Source of the DNA: DASSFZ01 sp035283185
GTDB lineage: Bacteria > Chloroflexota > Anaerolineae > Fen-1058
Direction: 5' to 3'
Assembly: GCA_035283185.1 (NCBI GenBank)
Contig: DATEUJ010000227.1
Location: forward strand, 1-64,000
Length of the DNA stretch: 64,000 bases
Shown here piece after piece: positions 1 to 9,572 of this stretch (position 1 is the stretch's first letter; the number at the start of each line of letters is the position of its first letter). The notes under the pieces were generated by a model. The model did not search any database and was not told the DNA's origin. It saw only the letters and a list, made by a program, of their open reading frames with translations. Made by a program: the position numbers and the translations under genes.

Positions 1-141
1 GATGAAGGTGACAAGTTGTACACGTACAGATGTGAGCGGTTCGACGTGCTGTGTTTGACATTTGAGCTTGCCCTGAAAAGAGACTTGTTCCCCGGCAAGC
101 ATATCACAAAGTGTTCAAGTTATTTTTGGACAAGTCCTTAG
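1..141 (+). CDS. 3' end of an unrecognised ORF, cut by the window edge
   Basis: A frame open from base 1 ends at TAG 139-141 and encodes 46 residues, rich in aromatic and charged amino acids (it ends SSYFWTSP). It has no start inside the window and I do not recognise it. Its end coincides with the point where the PKD domain of the minus-strand gene next to it stops making sense, so it could be the tail of a transposase or other inserted gene. The sequence is more AT-rich than most of the window. It could also be chance open frame. Confidence 0.3.
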   Translation, partial: DEGDKLYTYRCERFDVLCLTFELALKRDLFPGKHITKCSSYFWTSP

Positions 142-2159
142 TGTGCTGGTCGCGCCGTCCCCGAAGTTCCAAAGGCTCGTACTGTAATTCCCTCTCGATG
201 TGTTGCTGAAAACGAGGGTCAACGGCATGGCCGCGCTAGCCGGGTAAGCCGTGAAACTAGCGCGCAGCGGTGCATAGTAAGGATTGTATTGCTGTTCAGC
301 GAAGACGAACCATGCTGTGGCCCCAACGTGGAGCCGGTTGTAGTAGCTCCACCCAAAGCCCGTCGTCAAACCATCACAGGGCGCTGCTACAATACCTTTG
401 CCATTTGCATTCTTGGCCGTTGCCTGTATCTCTCTCAACTCAGTAAGATGGTGTTGTGCCTTGTTGAATTCACTTAGTATCCAGTAGGCCGACACCATCT
501 GCGCTGTGCCCTCCGGCCAAGGCATATCTTTATCTGTGTCGAAATCGAAGCCTTCAAAACCCGAGTAGGTTGTGGTGTGGCTTATTTCGGCAGTTGCAAT
601 GGCAGCCCGCGTGAGTGGTGTATCGCCAAACGCAAGAACTGACCACGATTGAGTATCCAGAGGAATTGCAGACGTGTTGATAGTCACACCATCCGTCAGT
701 GTACCTGTTCGATAATACTTGCCATCAGGATTCATTGCGTCGACGAAGTTCTTTGCATGTAGCGCCTGTGTAAGCCAAGTGCTGTCATTGGTAATTGTAT
801 ATAAGCGTGAAAAGGCTACATAGAGGTCGAGGTTATGCTCGGTAGACTTCCACAACTGCTTTTCGGGATTGGGTTCATGACCAACATATCCACCTGTAAA
901 CCCACCAGCGCCGCGAGCATCATATGTGTGGCTGATAATCCAGTTTCCGAGATTTAGCGTTGCTGACAAATATTGGTCGCCGCCTTGTTCCTCATAGTAA
1001 TCTAGCAAGGCAATCATCACCCACGCCAAGTTGCCCGTCGACGAGCCTACTTGCTCAGGGTCTTCGATCCACTTGTGTTCCTTAGCATTCCACCAACCCG
1101 GTAGGCGAGCCGCGCTAGCGGGGAACCAGCCAGGCGGGAGAATCAGATCACCTGATGGTAAGCATTCCTCAAACGTCCGTCCGCGTAGAACCGATCGTGT
1201 TCCTGGGCATAGACAAATGCATCCGCTAGTAGTTGCGCACGTTTCCAGTCTTCCCGTTCAACAAACGCGATTAGGGCGAGTGCATTGTCGTAGGTAAAAG
1301 CAACGTTGCGGAACTGCTCGTCAAAGGGCAGCAATGAAGTTATTGTCTCATAGCTGACGAGAAAGCGCAGGTCGTCAAGGTGCGGCTTGTTGTAACGAAT
1401 ATCATCGAGATAAAAGGTGATGCTTCGCCCACCATTCTGTGGCGCATTTGTCACCCAGCCAAAACCACCGATTATATAGCTGAGATCCAGACCAGTGAGC
1501 GGTATGGTATAGAGCTGCCACGTGTTGGCTAACGTGATGAAACAGGTTGCGGAGCCTCCGCATATTGTACGCTTGTCAGCAGAATCACCGTATGGCCCTC
1601 CATTTACGCCGAATGCATAGAATTCTACTCTTTCCCCGCCTGACTCGCCGCGTGCCCAAAACGTGAGAGCTGTTGCACCACTCAAGTCGTGGCCAGCATT
1701 TGGATACGTCCCCCAGTTGTCCGAGGGCTGAACGGACCCAGTCAACAGGACACCATTCTGGAATGACCAGCCGCCCCAATCGTTGACTGTCCCCGTAAAA
1801 ACGTTCTTGATTGCGGTCGCGCCGGAGTGTACGACTTGCGTATATGTGTCGTCGATTGAAACTTTGACGCCCATTTGAGCGCGGTGCACGAAATGGTTTC
1901 CACCTGAGCCAACGTCAGTATACACGTCGAAAGTCAAGTGATACTTATCCATTACTTCTTCAAGATGCTGATGGGCTTTGTCGACCGGGGCATAGCTAAG
2001 TGCCATAGCTGGTTGAGGTGTATAGTCGGTGGCTACGTTACTTTCCTGAGCGCGCGCCGCAGGTAGTACAGCTCCTATTGCCGAGAGTATTACGAGTAGT
2101 GCGATAAAGGCGGCAAAGACTACCCCAGTCACCGTGGTCCAGTGTCGTACAGTTGTCAT
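115..2159 (-). pseudogene. secreted CBM + alpha/alpha-toroid + PKD protein, frameshifted and 3'-truncated
   Basis: One gene appears as two frames. The 5' part (2159-1143) begins with ATG after a GGGGGG ribosome site and has a signal peptide ending near ARA-QE, a beta-sandwich carbohydrate-binding-like domain (about residues 60-240, closing FYLDDIRY) and the start of an alpha-helical toroid. It stops with TGA at 1143-1145. The frame that continues the fold begins about 10 bases earlier (reading GDLILPPGWF) and runs to 115, passing helical repeats with YDNALALIAF- and LLDYYEEQ-type motifs, then a PKD domain (SLWNFGDGATSTLR) that breaks off abruptly. The same architecture is intact in the paralogue at 46652-49252, which supports a single-base frameshift near 1143-1155. 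The shift may be real decay or an assembly error. Substrate unknown. Confidence 0.7.
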
Positions 2160-2369
2160 TGCACCCCCCACATTCTCGCTGGCTGGCTTAGGCGCCTAAC
2201 GCCAGCATCAGCCGCCGCGCCAAGCCTCGCTTAACCAATTCTTGATCTCCGCGGGGTCAGGCCAGGCAATGCCTTGCTCACGCCTTCCTACCCTAATGGT
2301 TTCTGGTGGTTGGCCGCACCTACATTACACTCTCCGTTAGTCTTGACTACCCGGCTTCATCTTGCAACT

Positions 2370-3167
2370 CTAATCGATCTGATCATTTTGGAGGATGGCA
2401 CCGGCTATCATTGCAGCAACACCCCAGAACATTGCCCAAAAAACCAGACCTAGAGCATCCATGGCAATTTGCATACGGGGATGGAATGAGTTCACAATAG
2501 GAACAAGCACGATGGCGCTCGGCACTCCGACTAACCCGCCAATAATGGCTTTTCGCCAGCCATTTGTCTTGAGGCGGAGGATTCCAACAAGGAATACCCA
2601 ACCGACCATCCCGATAACGACATTACCTACAACCTGGAGTATTAGCTCTCCGTACCCAAGCCCTACTACTCCTCCTATGATAGCTCCGCTCAGAGCGCCA
2701 ACACTACCCGCCCGCGTAGTACGCTGTAATGTTATGGGGCTGGAATTCGAGTTGCTGTTCATTTTCATTCTCCTTTCCTGAATGATGGATGCCTCTTGAA
2801 CATTTATGAAGTTAGGTTTGAGCAGTGTTGTCCTGAGCCATAACACTATCAAGATAATAATGACAAATGGGAAAACAAGACTGAGTGAAAACCAGACAAA
2901 ACGAGAGCGGTTGAGCGAGTTGGCTAATAGTATCGCAAGGGCAGGCGCACCTAGCTGTACAGTGAGAAAGGCGAAACCATGCAGGTCTAGCTTCGTTACC
3001 ACATCGAGATTAGAGACAAGGTATACCAAATTGCTCGGCCAATAAGACACAAGATACCAGATAAGCTCCAAATCCCACTGAAACTGGAGAGACCAAGAGA
3101 CGACCTCAAGCGTGAAAGCAATAGCTCCCAATCCTACTGCCAGGGAAAGAAAGCAAATGGTTTTCAT
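2370..3167 (-). CDS. hypothetical polytopic membrane protein
   Basis: 265 residues with about eight hydrophobic segments, at roughly 4-24, 35-55, 66-86, 92-112, 155-175, 177-195, 205-225 and 238-258. A soluble linker (about 115-150, rich in Asn, Ser and Arg) separates two four-helix halves; the second half is Gly-rich (GALSGAIIGGVVGLGYGE). I chose ATG at 3167 because GGAGG lies about 9 bases upstream; a longer open frame would run into the neighbouring gene. It follows the cytoplasmic protein at 3203-4114 by 35 bases and is probably co-transcribed with it. No family recognised. Confidence 0.65.
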   Translation of the reverse strand: MKTICFLSLAVGLGAIAFTLEVVSWSLQFQWDLELIWYLVSYWPSNLVYLVSNLDVVTKLDLHGFAFLTVQLGAPALAILLANSLNRSRFVWFSLSLVFPFVIIILIVLWLRTTLLKPNFINVQEASIIQERRMKMNSNSNSSPITLQRTTRAGSVGALSGAIIGGVVGLGYGELILQVVGNVVIGMVGWVFLVGILRLKTNGWRKAIIGGLVGVPSAIVLVPIVNSFHPRMQIAMDALGLVFWAMFWGVAAMIAGAILQNDQID

Positions 3168-3202
3168 GTTCGTTAACCTCCAATGCAAGATTGACAACGA
3201 CA

Positions 3203-4114
3203 TTACAAGCCCAAGGTCTGACGCTCGTCCGATGTTAGAAACTCTATTGGCCAGATTCTGACGTTTATCGGCGCCGACTGTTTTACGGGAATTATCGCCA
3301 TGTGAACCCAAGACCCCTTTTTAGACCATCCATATATGATATGACACCACACGGAGCAATCTGTTCCTTGCGACATCATCGAATTCTGCGCTCTTTCCAG
3401 CAACTTGGTGTAGCTCCCTGAACTACTAAGAAACCAATCTTTGGCTTTGTCCATATCCACTGGGAGAGTGCTGATATGATATACCACGGCCTCTCGTGCA
3501 AGAATGCTACTGTGCTGTTTACCATCAGACTGTGTCAGCCTCATCTTTTCTACTGCTGTCGGAGCGATGGCAGCAACGATGGTATCGCTGAAATACTGAT
3601 CAAGAAATGGCGCGAGTTGTGGAGCAGCCGCCTTCATGCGCTGAAGATGGTCGTCAAGCGTGCCGACAAAACGCGCTATGTCATCAGTGCCTTTCTGTAT
3701 CTGCGGTTTCACAGCGGTCATACACCAAACTTTCGTTGGTATGGGTGCCTCACTGTGAACTGAGAAGAATTCCTTTTCATATTTATGAGGTTCCAAATTG
3801 GCAGTAGCCACAGCTTGTTGTAGCATTTGTCCAAGCTTGGTCTTCGCTTCATTGTCGCTACCCTTGAAACCTACTTCCACTTCTATTTGCGCCTTAGGGG
3901 GCAACTTCACTCCTTCCCACTTGGCATACAAGACCTTTGCTACCCAATTGTTGAGGGTCTCGTCGCTATCGAACATCATCCACAGGTCAGTGACCAATGC
4001 TACGGCATACACTTGCATGTCTTCTTTTCCTGTAGCCAGTTTGCCTTCTGGTCTAGCTTGCGTTTGGGCAGGGCTTTGCTTCCACTTGCCAAACAGATTC
4101 TTGAGGAAACTCAT
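3203..4114 (-). CDS. hypothetical cytoplasmic protein
   Basis: 303 residues with no signal peptide or membrane segment, of mixed alpha/beta composition. The start is fixed by AGGAGA seven bases before ATG. A Lys/Gln-rich N-terminus (residues 1-30) precedes the folded part. I see no catalytic motif or family signature. It lies just upstream of the membrane protein at 2370-3167, so the two may work together. Both are lower in GC than the genes beyond 4.5 kb, compatible with an accessory pair. Confidence 0.6.
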   Translation of the reverse strand: MSFLKNLFGKWKQSPAQTQARPEGKLATGKEDMQVYAVALVTDLWMMFDSDETLNNWVAKVLYAKWEGVKLPPKAQIEVEVGFKGSDNEAKTKLGQMLQQAVATANLEPHKYEKEFFSVHSEAPIPTKVWCMTAVKPQIQKGTDDIARFVGTLDDHLQRMKAAAPQLAPFLDQYFSDTIVAAIAPTAVEKMRLTQSDGKQHSSILAREAVVYHISTLPVDMDKAKDWFLSSSGSYTKLLERAQNSMMSQGTDCSVWCHIIYGWSKKGSWVHMAIIPVKQSAPINVRIWPIEFLTSDERQTLGL

Positions 4115-4217
4115 GGTAATTCTCCTATATGTGATGCAGGATGAAGCATTGGCAAGCCGCCCAACTGTGTAATAGATGGAATCTTCAATGCCATTTCTGC
4201 CGTTGTGACGAACCTAT

Positions 4218-4433
4218 CTACTTCGTTTGCACCCCATGGCTTCCCTCGTCCTCTGGTTCGTCACGCGCCGTAGCCAACAGGCGCTCGCGGATAAACGCGG
4301 TCACATCATCCAGGCAGGTCACACGGGCGCCAATGCCACTTTGCACGTGTTCGATGCGTCCATGCAGGCCGCCGTCCGGGGCATCGGCTGTTTCCGGTTG
4401 CCATAGTCGAACCACAAAGGATGCGTAGCGCAC
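4218..4433 (-). CDS. small hypothetical protein (71 aa)
   Basis: A 71-residue protein with GTG as first codon; an in-frame stop lies eight codons upstream, so it cannot be longer. Its sequence looks like a compact beta-strand domain (YASFVVRLW, then GRIEHVQSG) followed by a helix (LDDVTAFIRERLL), with an acidic disordered tail. The composition is typical of coding sequence. It sits 93 bases downstream of the large BTAD regulator on the same strand. Function unknown; the ribosome site is weak. Confidence 0.5.
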   Translation of the reverse strand: MRYASFVVRLWQPETADAPDGGLHGRIEHVQSGIGARVTCLDDVTAFIRERLLATARDEPEDEGSHGVQTK

Positions 4434-4463
4434 GCTCGCTACTCTGGCACATCATGTTTAATG

Positions 4464-4490
4464 CTTTGATTATGCAGGCCGCAATCAAAG
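4464..4490. repeat. 8-bp inverted repeat between regulator and small gene
   Basis: CTTTGATT (4464-4471) and AATCAAAG (4483-4490) form a perfect 8-bp stem around an 11-base loop, in the spacer after the stop of the BTAD regulator. No T-run follows, so it is not a standard terminator; it may be an operator or a weak attenuating hairpin. Confidence 0.35.
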
Positions 4491-4526
4491 AGAAATCAAA
4501 AAACTGGGGTAGGGGAGAGAATCGAT

Positions 4527-7500
4527 CTAGTTCTCCAGATCGAGATTGTGCAAGCGGGTGACCGCCTCGGCGGCGCGGCCCGATTCGCCGCGGGCCAAAC
4601 ATAATTCCGCGAGCGCTCTCAGCGCCTTAAGTGCCAGTTGGCGCAGGTGCTCCTGCCGAGGGATATGCCAATCTTCGCGGACTTCTTCGGTCAGGTAGTT
4701 ACCCTTATAGAGATCAGCCGCCCTCTGATAATGAGCCAGCGCAGCCTCCAGATCGCCCCGGCGCTGCGCCCGCTGCGCCTGTGCGACCTCGTCCTCAAGC
4801 GCTAAGTCATCCACCCATGAGTCCGCAGGCAACTCCAGGAGGTAAGTTCCCCCCTCGCTGAGCAGATAACGCGATGGATAGCGGGGCGGAAGATAAGGCT
4901 CCAAGACACGACGAAGCGTGAAAACAGCCTGATTCAGGTTGCGCCCGGCAGATTCTTCTCTGTCCGGCCAAAGCAAATCCTTCAAGTCCTCTCGCGAAAC
5001 CGGCTTGCCTGCCTGGGTCAGCAAATACCTAAACAAGGTCTGCGCCTTGCGATTGCTGCCCCAGGCCGCGTCAGGGATGGGCTGATCGCCACGCCGCAGG
5101 GTGAAGCGGCCCAACGTGGTGACGTGCAATAGGGCGGGGGGCTTTCGTTGCAAGATGGATAGAGCGGCCATGGCAGCCTGCTTCACGGTGAGATGGGGAT
5201 CGTGGGTGGCCTGGTCGAGTGGCTTCCAGACGCCATCGGTTCCAAGTGCGCCGAGTCGCTCAACAGCGCGCACGCGCACGGCAGGGTCGGGGGATTCCAG
5301 CAGGTGGGCCAGGTCTGGCACAGCGGCATCGCCGAGAGCGACCAGCAAGTCAGACACGAGGGACGGCTGGAGGCTGGCAGCGACGGCCTCGACCAGCAAG
5401 TCAGAATGCTCGCGCGAGAGAGTCGTGAGCAGAAAGCGATAGTTCCAGCGTTCGGCCACTGCCAAAGCCTCGGCTAGCGATTCGCGACTGCTGTGACCGA
5501 GAGCGCTTTGGGCGCGAGCCAGATGCCAGAGGCACCTTGTCAGCTCATAGTGGTTGTTCGTGATGCTGCGGTGGGCGTCAATCACCTGGGTGAGGAGTTC
5601 AACGGCCGGCTCGACTTTGCCCCGGACCAGCCACGCCAGCGCCAGTGCCGCCTGGGCCGGCAATCGCTCGTTGGGTCCGACTTTACCCTCACCCAATTCG
5701 AGGGCGCGTTGGGCGCAGGCGACGGCTTCAGTCAAGTCACCCTGGCGGCAGCGCAGCTCGCTCAGTCGCGTCCAGGTATGTACCAAGCCAAAGGCATCTT
5801 GTAAAGGTTCTTTGAGCGCGATGGAACGCCGATAAAGTTCCTCGGCCATGGCGAAATCGCCTTCGACAGCAGCCAGATCGCCGCGGTTGGACAGGAGGTT
5901 GGCGAGCAGCGATGGGCCGTGCCCCACTCCACCCAAGGCGATGGCCTCGTCCAGGTTTGACCGCGCTGTTTTGAGGTCTCCTAACTGCGTCTGGAGGCGG
6001 CCAATGTTGCTGAGACAAGTGACGATGCCTGGCAACAGGTTAGCCTCACGCCTCAGTTTCAAAGAGTTTTCGCACCAATGTATTGCTTCGGTGAATTCGC
6101 CTGTGAATGACAGAGTAGAGCCCAGGTTGTTCATCACCAATGCCTGAAGAGGCTTGCCCAACAGGGCGGCTAGTTCAAGACACTGGCGGTTCAATTCGAG
6201 AGCTCGCCGATTCTGGCCGGAAAACAAGTGAAGGTTGGCCAAGCCGATTAGGGCTTTGAGACGATCCTCGGGCTGCTCTCGCTCAGCATACTCCAATGCC
6301 TTCTGCCATGCCTGACCAGAACCTTCCAGGTCGCCGGTGCGTTGGCGGAGCGTGCCTAGCCAGACCCAGGTATTGACGAGGGCGCGCCGGTCGCCGCGCG
6401 GTTCCGCAATTTCGATAGCGCGGTGAAAGGCCCCTCGTGCCTGTTCGTGGAGACCCCGCTCCTCCCATAGGACACCCTGATGAGAGTAAAGGAGTGGATA
6501 CGATGTATACATTTGCGGCGAGAGTCGATTGAGCCAATCCTGCACCGTTTCGAGCCGCCCGCCTAAGCGCATCGGGGTGAAAGCATTCAGCACCATTTCG
6601 GCTGCCAGCGATTCATCCTTGGCATTCATAGCATGCACAAATGCCTCGTCCCACCGCTGGCGTTCTTTGAAGTACACGGCAGCCTTCCGATGCCAGTCAC
6701 GCACCTCAACCAGAATGCCTTCGCGATCCCGTTTATCGCGCAGGTAATCGGCCAGCAAATGGTGGTAGCGGTATGTATCGGGATCGCGTTGCAGTTGGAT
6801 AGTGAAAAGGCCGTGGTTGATCAGGTGAGTTAGCCATTGGGCGCTGTCGGTGCGTTCAAAAATGGTATCGCTATCGTCAGGGGAGAAGGTTTCCAACATA
6901 CCGGTTTGGAGCAGGAACGACTGAAGCGGCGCGGGTAGTCGCTCGAACACCTCCTCAGCCAGGTAACGGTAGATTTGGCCAAGCGGGCCAGTTGGATCCT
7001 TGAAAATGTTTCCCAGGCCAAGGGAGCCAGAGTGGGCTAGTGTCTGCCGAACCAATTGCAGACCAGCGATCCAACCCTCCGTGCGAGCCACGAGTTGCTG
7101 CACAGTGTTTGGATCGAGCGCGTGGAACAAGTGCTGGATCTCATCGGCGCTGAAACACAGGTCAACATTCGTCAGTTCGTTGACTTGTCCTGCAGACCGC
7201 AGCCGCGCGGCGGGAAAGCCGACCGGCACACGAGAGGAAATAGCAGTATGAGCGCTCGAAGGCAGCCGCTCCAATAGCAGCCCCATAACAGCGTCCACAG
7301 CAGGAGCGTCTCCGAGGCGATGGTAGTCGTCGAAAACCACCAGTAATCGTTGCGCTTCCAGGGCGCTCTCGAGCTCCCCAACGAGAGTGATGGCCAGGCG
7401 TTCTGGATCAGGTGGAACCGGGCGGTTGAGAATGGCCTCAGTGGTATGACCGAATTCCGGCCACAGTTCGCCCAGTCTGGCTAGCAAGTATGCAAAGAAC

Positions 7501-7727
7501 ACCGCCGGGTCGCGATCGGTGGCGTCCAGGCTGTACCACAGAACGCGGTTATTCTTCTGAACCCACTCGGCCAGCAGCGTGCTCTTCCCATAGCCAGCAC
7601 CGGCCACAATGAGAGTGAGTTTCTTCCCCTGGCCAGTCTGCAGCCGATCCAGGAGATGAGGGCGAGGAATGTAGCCGTCGGGCAACGCTGGGGGGCGCAG
7701 CTTGGCGCGTATGATAGGAATACTCAT
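4527..7727 (-). CDS. MalT-like AAA/TPR transcriptional regulator with C-terminal BTAD domain
   Basis: 1066 residues. An N-terminal STAND-type ATPase carries Walker A GAGYGKST (43-50) and Walker B LLVVFDDYH (128-136). A long TPR array (about 430-780) and short HEAT-like repeats (about 800-860) follow. The C-terminus is an OmpR-type winged helix (about 863-965) and a bacterial transcriptional activator domain (from about 966). Proteins of this kind are signal-gated activators. ATG 7727 is chosen because the MalT-like start SIPIIRAKLRPP follows it; the upstream extension overlaps the preceding gene. The BTAD ends at RLHNLDLEN, about 50-60 residues earlier than usual, with no continuation in another frame. 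Target genes are unknown. Confidence 0.85.
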   Translation of the reverse strand: MSIPIIRAKLRPPALPDGYIPRPHLLDRLQTGQGKKLTLIVAGAGYGKSTLLAEWVQKNNRVLWYSLDATDRDPAVFFAYLLARLGELWPEFGHTTEAILNRPVPPDPERLAITLVGELESALEAQRLLVVFDDYHRLGDAPAVDAVMGLLLERLPSSAHTAISSRVPVGFPAARLRSAGQVNELTNVDLCFSADEIQHLFHALDPNTVQQLVARTEGWIAGLQLVRQTLAHSGSLGLGNIFKDPTGPLGQIYRYLAEEVFERLPAPLQSFLLQTGMLETFSPDDSDTIFERTDSAQWLTHLINHGLFTIQLQRDPDTYRYHHLLADYLRDKRDREGILVEVRDWHRKAAVYFKERQRWDEAFVHAMNAKDESLAAEMVLNAFTPMRLGGRLETVQDWLNRLSPQMYTSYPLLYSHQGVLWEERGLHEQARGAFHRAIEIAEPRGDRRALVNTWVWLGTLRQRTGDLEGSGQAWQKALEYAEREQPEDRLKALIGLANLHLFSGQNRRALELNRQCLELAALLGKPLQALVMNNLGSTLSFTGEFTEAIHWCENSLKLRREANLLPGIVTCLSNIGRLQTQLGDLKTARSNLDEAIALGGVGHGPSLLANLLSNRGDLAAVEGDFAMAEELYRRSIALKEPLQDAFGLVHTWTRLSELRCRQGDLTEAVACAQRALELGEGKVGPNERLPAQAALALAWLVRGKVEPAVELLTQVIDAHRSITNNHYELTRCLWHLARAQSALGHSSRESLAEALAVAERWNYRFLLTTLSREHSDLLVEAVAASLQPSLVSDLLVALGDAAVPDLAHLLESPDPAVRVRAVERLGALGTDGVWKPLDQATHDPHLTVKQAAMAALSILQRKPPALLHVTTLGRFTLRRGDQPIPDAAWGSNRKAQTLFRYLLTQAGKPVSREDLKDLLWPDREESAGRNLNQAVFTLRRVLEPYLPPRYPSRYLLSEGGTYLLELPADSWVDDLALEDEVAQAQRAQRRGDLEAALAHYQRAADLYKGNYLTEEVREDWHIPRQEHLRQLALKALRALAELCLARGESGRAAEAVTRLHNLDLEN

Positions 7728-7753
7728 GTTGCATCGCGCTTTGAGATGAGCAG

Positions 7754-8380
7754 TTAAGCCTCTACCCGGTAGAACTCGTGCGCCCCGGCCTCGACCGCGT
7801 TCATCAGTTGCACGAACCACACCTGGAACTCCGCTCGTTTGAACATCGAACGGCGGTGCGTCTCCCACTCAGCGAGGTCCTCCACCTCGACCTCGATCAC
7901 CGCCTGGAACATCGGCCCGCTCATGTCGGTCGAGATGCGCGGCTTGCGCCCCACGCCCGCATCGACCATCAGCGCGCCGTAGCGTTTGAGCAGATCAACC
8001 GCCTGGCGAATCTGCCACTGGCGGGCGCGATAGTTCTGGCGCACGACGATGACGCCCGGCCGCGACCAGTCTTCGCATTCTCCTTCGAGGGTGTAGAACT
8101 CTTGGCGGCCACCCTCGACGAACAACTGGAAGCCCTTGAACCAGTTGGCGAATTCGGGATGTTTGAACAGTCGCTCCCGGCTCGCTTCCCACTCTGTGAG
8201 CGATGGCAGCACGAATTCCTCGGCCAGCGTGTACATCGGCCCAGAGATGTCGCTCAACAGATGGTAGTGGGCCCTTACGGCCACGTCGTCGGGCAGATAG
8301 CTTGTCAGCCGCCTGAACAGATCGATGGCCTGATCGATCTTGCCGAATTTGACCTGGTAGACGGTGCGGACTTCGATCAT
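7754..8380 (-). CDS. tandem dimeric alpha/beta-barrel protein (NIPSNAP-like)
   Basis: 208 residues made of two homologous halves of about 100 residues. Each has a beta-strand opening (VYQVKFGK / VVRQNYRA), a DISGPMY or DMSGPMF motif, a W-E-x-x-R helix and a closing EFY-L or EFYRVEA strand. This is the layout of ferredoxin-like dimeric barrels of the NIPSNAP/ABM type, here fused as an intramolecular dimer. The start follows GGAGG by five bases. Such proteins bind small ligands or act as monooxygenase-like folds; no catalytic residue stands out. It lies 26 bases upstream of the BTAD regulator, which might sense its ligand (inference). Confidence 0.6.
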   Translation of the reverse strand: MIEVRTVYQVKFGKIDQAIDLFRRLTSYLPDDVAVRAHYHLLSDISGPMYTLAEEFVLPSLTEWEASRERLFKHPEFANWFKGFQLFVEGGRQEFYTLEGECEDWSRPGVIVVRQNYRARQWQIRQAVDLLKRYGALMVDAGVGRKPRISTDMSGPMFQAVIEVEVEDLAEWETHRRSMFKRAEFQVWFVQLMNAVEAGAHEFYRVEA

Positions 8381-8399
8381 CACTTCCTCCAAAGGAATA

Positions 8400-9032
8400 T
8401 CACAGGTTGAACAACTGCTTGAGCCATTCCATGCCGTAGGCTGCCGCGTAGGCGACGGCGACGTTCTTGATGATCTTGCCCGCACCCGCCGAGAGGAGGT
8501 ATAGCCACACGGGCATGCGCAGCGCGCCGGCGATGATGCCGGCCACGTCAAAGAGCGCGATGGGCAGCAGTGCCAGCACGAAGATGATCGGCGTGCCAAA
8601 GCGGCGCATCCACCTCACCAGCCGGGCGTAGCGCGGGCTGTCGTCGATGAGCGTCTGTCCGCTGTACCCGGCCATGTAGCCGGTCATCTCGCCGAGTGTC
8701 TGTCCCGCTCCCGCGACGATGCCGACGACGAATGGGTCGGCGACCGATCCGGCGATGGCGGTCAGCGCCAGCCCGGGCACGGGCAGTATCAGCGTCGCGC
8801 TGGTGATGGCCCCGAAGATAAACAGCACCAGCAGCCCGCCCGGGGACGTGATAAGCTCTTCCACTCTCTTCAGCCTACCCGGGTCGGACACGATGTACAG
8901 CGTGCCGGCCACCGCGCCGATAAGAATCAGGACGGTCAGGATACGAACCAGGCGCAAGCGCGTTCTGGAGGGCGGCGGAGGCACGGCTTCGGCCAGCACG
9001 GGCGGGGCATCCGCAGGTGTGTCGGCGCTCAT
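8400..9032 (-). CDS. VTT/SNARE-associated (DedA-like, TVP38/TMEM64) membrane protein
   Basis: 210 residues. A Pro-rich cytoplasmic N-terminus (1-28) is followed by a membrane helix (about 30-50), a re-entrant region with LPVPGLALTAIAGS and GAGQTLGEMTGYMAGYSG, and two further helices. The G-x-x-LGEMxGYxxG pattern is the hallmark of the VTT family, implicated in lipid scrambling or undecaprenyl-phosphate recycling in related proteins. GAAGGAG precedes ATG. It lies 19 bases upstream of the alpha/beta-barrel gene and 24 downstream of the cyclophilin gene. Confidence 0.8.
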   Translation of the reverse strand: MSADTPADAPPVLAEAVPPPPSRTRLRLVRILTVLILIGAVAGTLYIVSDPGRLKRVEELITSPGGLLVLFIFGAITSATLILPVPGLALTAIAGSVADPFVVGIVAGAGQTLGEMTGYMAGYSGQTLIDDSPRYARLVRWMRRFGTPIIFVLALLPIALFDVAGIIAGALRMPVWLYLLSAGAGKIIKNVAVAYAAAYGMEWLKQLFNL

Positions 9033-9056
9033 GCGCTCCTTCTCTTCGCGAGTAAC

Positions 9057-9572
9057 TCACGACTCCACAATGTCTATGCGCGTCATCGCCAGCCCAGGCT
9101 CGATCGCTCTGGCCGGATCGCGCTCGGGAATCTTGAGCACGACGTCCATTCCCTGGGTCACCTTGCCGAAGACAGTGTGCCGGTTGTCGAGATGCGGCGT
9201 GGGGCCGTGCGTGATGAAGAACTGCGAGCCGTTCGTGTTCGGCCCGGCATTCGCCATCGACAGGATGCCCGGCGCGTCGTGACGAAGCTGGGGGTGGAAC
9301 TCGTCGCCGAACGTGTAGCCCGGCCCGCCGCGGCCGGTGCCGGTCGGGTCGCCGCCCTGCGCCATGAAGCCCTGGATGACGCGGTGAAACGTCACGCCAT
9401 CGTAGTAGCCCTCGCGCGCCAGGAACACGAAGTTGTTGACGGTCTTCGGCGCTTTGTCGGCGAACAGCTCGATGAGGATGTCACCGATCGGCGTGACGAT
9501 CGTCGCCGTGTACTTCTTCTGTGGATCGATGACCATCGGCGGCGGAGTGGAGTAGTGGGTAGCCATTTTCAT
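9057..9572 (-). CDS. peptidyl-prolyl cis-trans isomerase, cyclophilin type
   Basis: 171 residues covering a complete cyclophilin domain. The active-site signature is present: FHRVIQGFMAQGGDPTGTG (catalytic Arg in FHRVI), then GSQFFIT and the HTVFGKV strand. There is no signal peptide, so it should be cytoplasmic and catalyse proline isomerisation during folding. The ATG overlaps the stop of the upstream UPF0175 gene (ATGA), indicating translational coupling. A strong AGAGGAA site precedes it. Confidence 0.92.
   Translation of the reverse strand: MKMATHYSTPPPMVIDPQKKYTATIVTPIGDILIELFADKAPKTVNNFVFLAREGYYDGVTFHRVIQGFMAQGGDPTGTGRGGPGYTFGDEFHPQLRHDAPGILSMANAGPNTNGSQFFITHGPTPHLDNRHTVFGKVTQGMDVVLKIPERDPARAIEPGLAMTRIDIVES

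Noticed and set aside
2208..2324. 38-codon minus-strand frame with a WPDPAEIKNWL-like stretch
   Set aside because: It looks slightly coding-like, perhaps a gene remnant, but has no start codon, ribosome site or recognised family.
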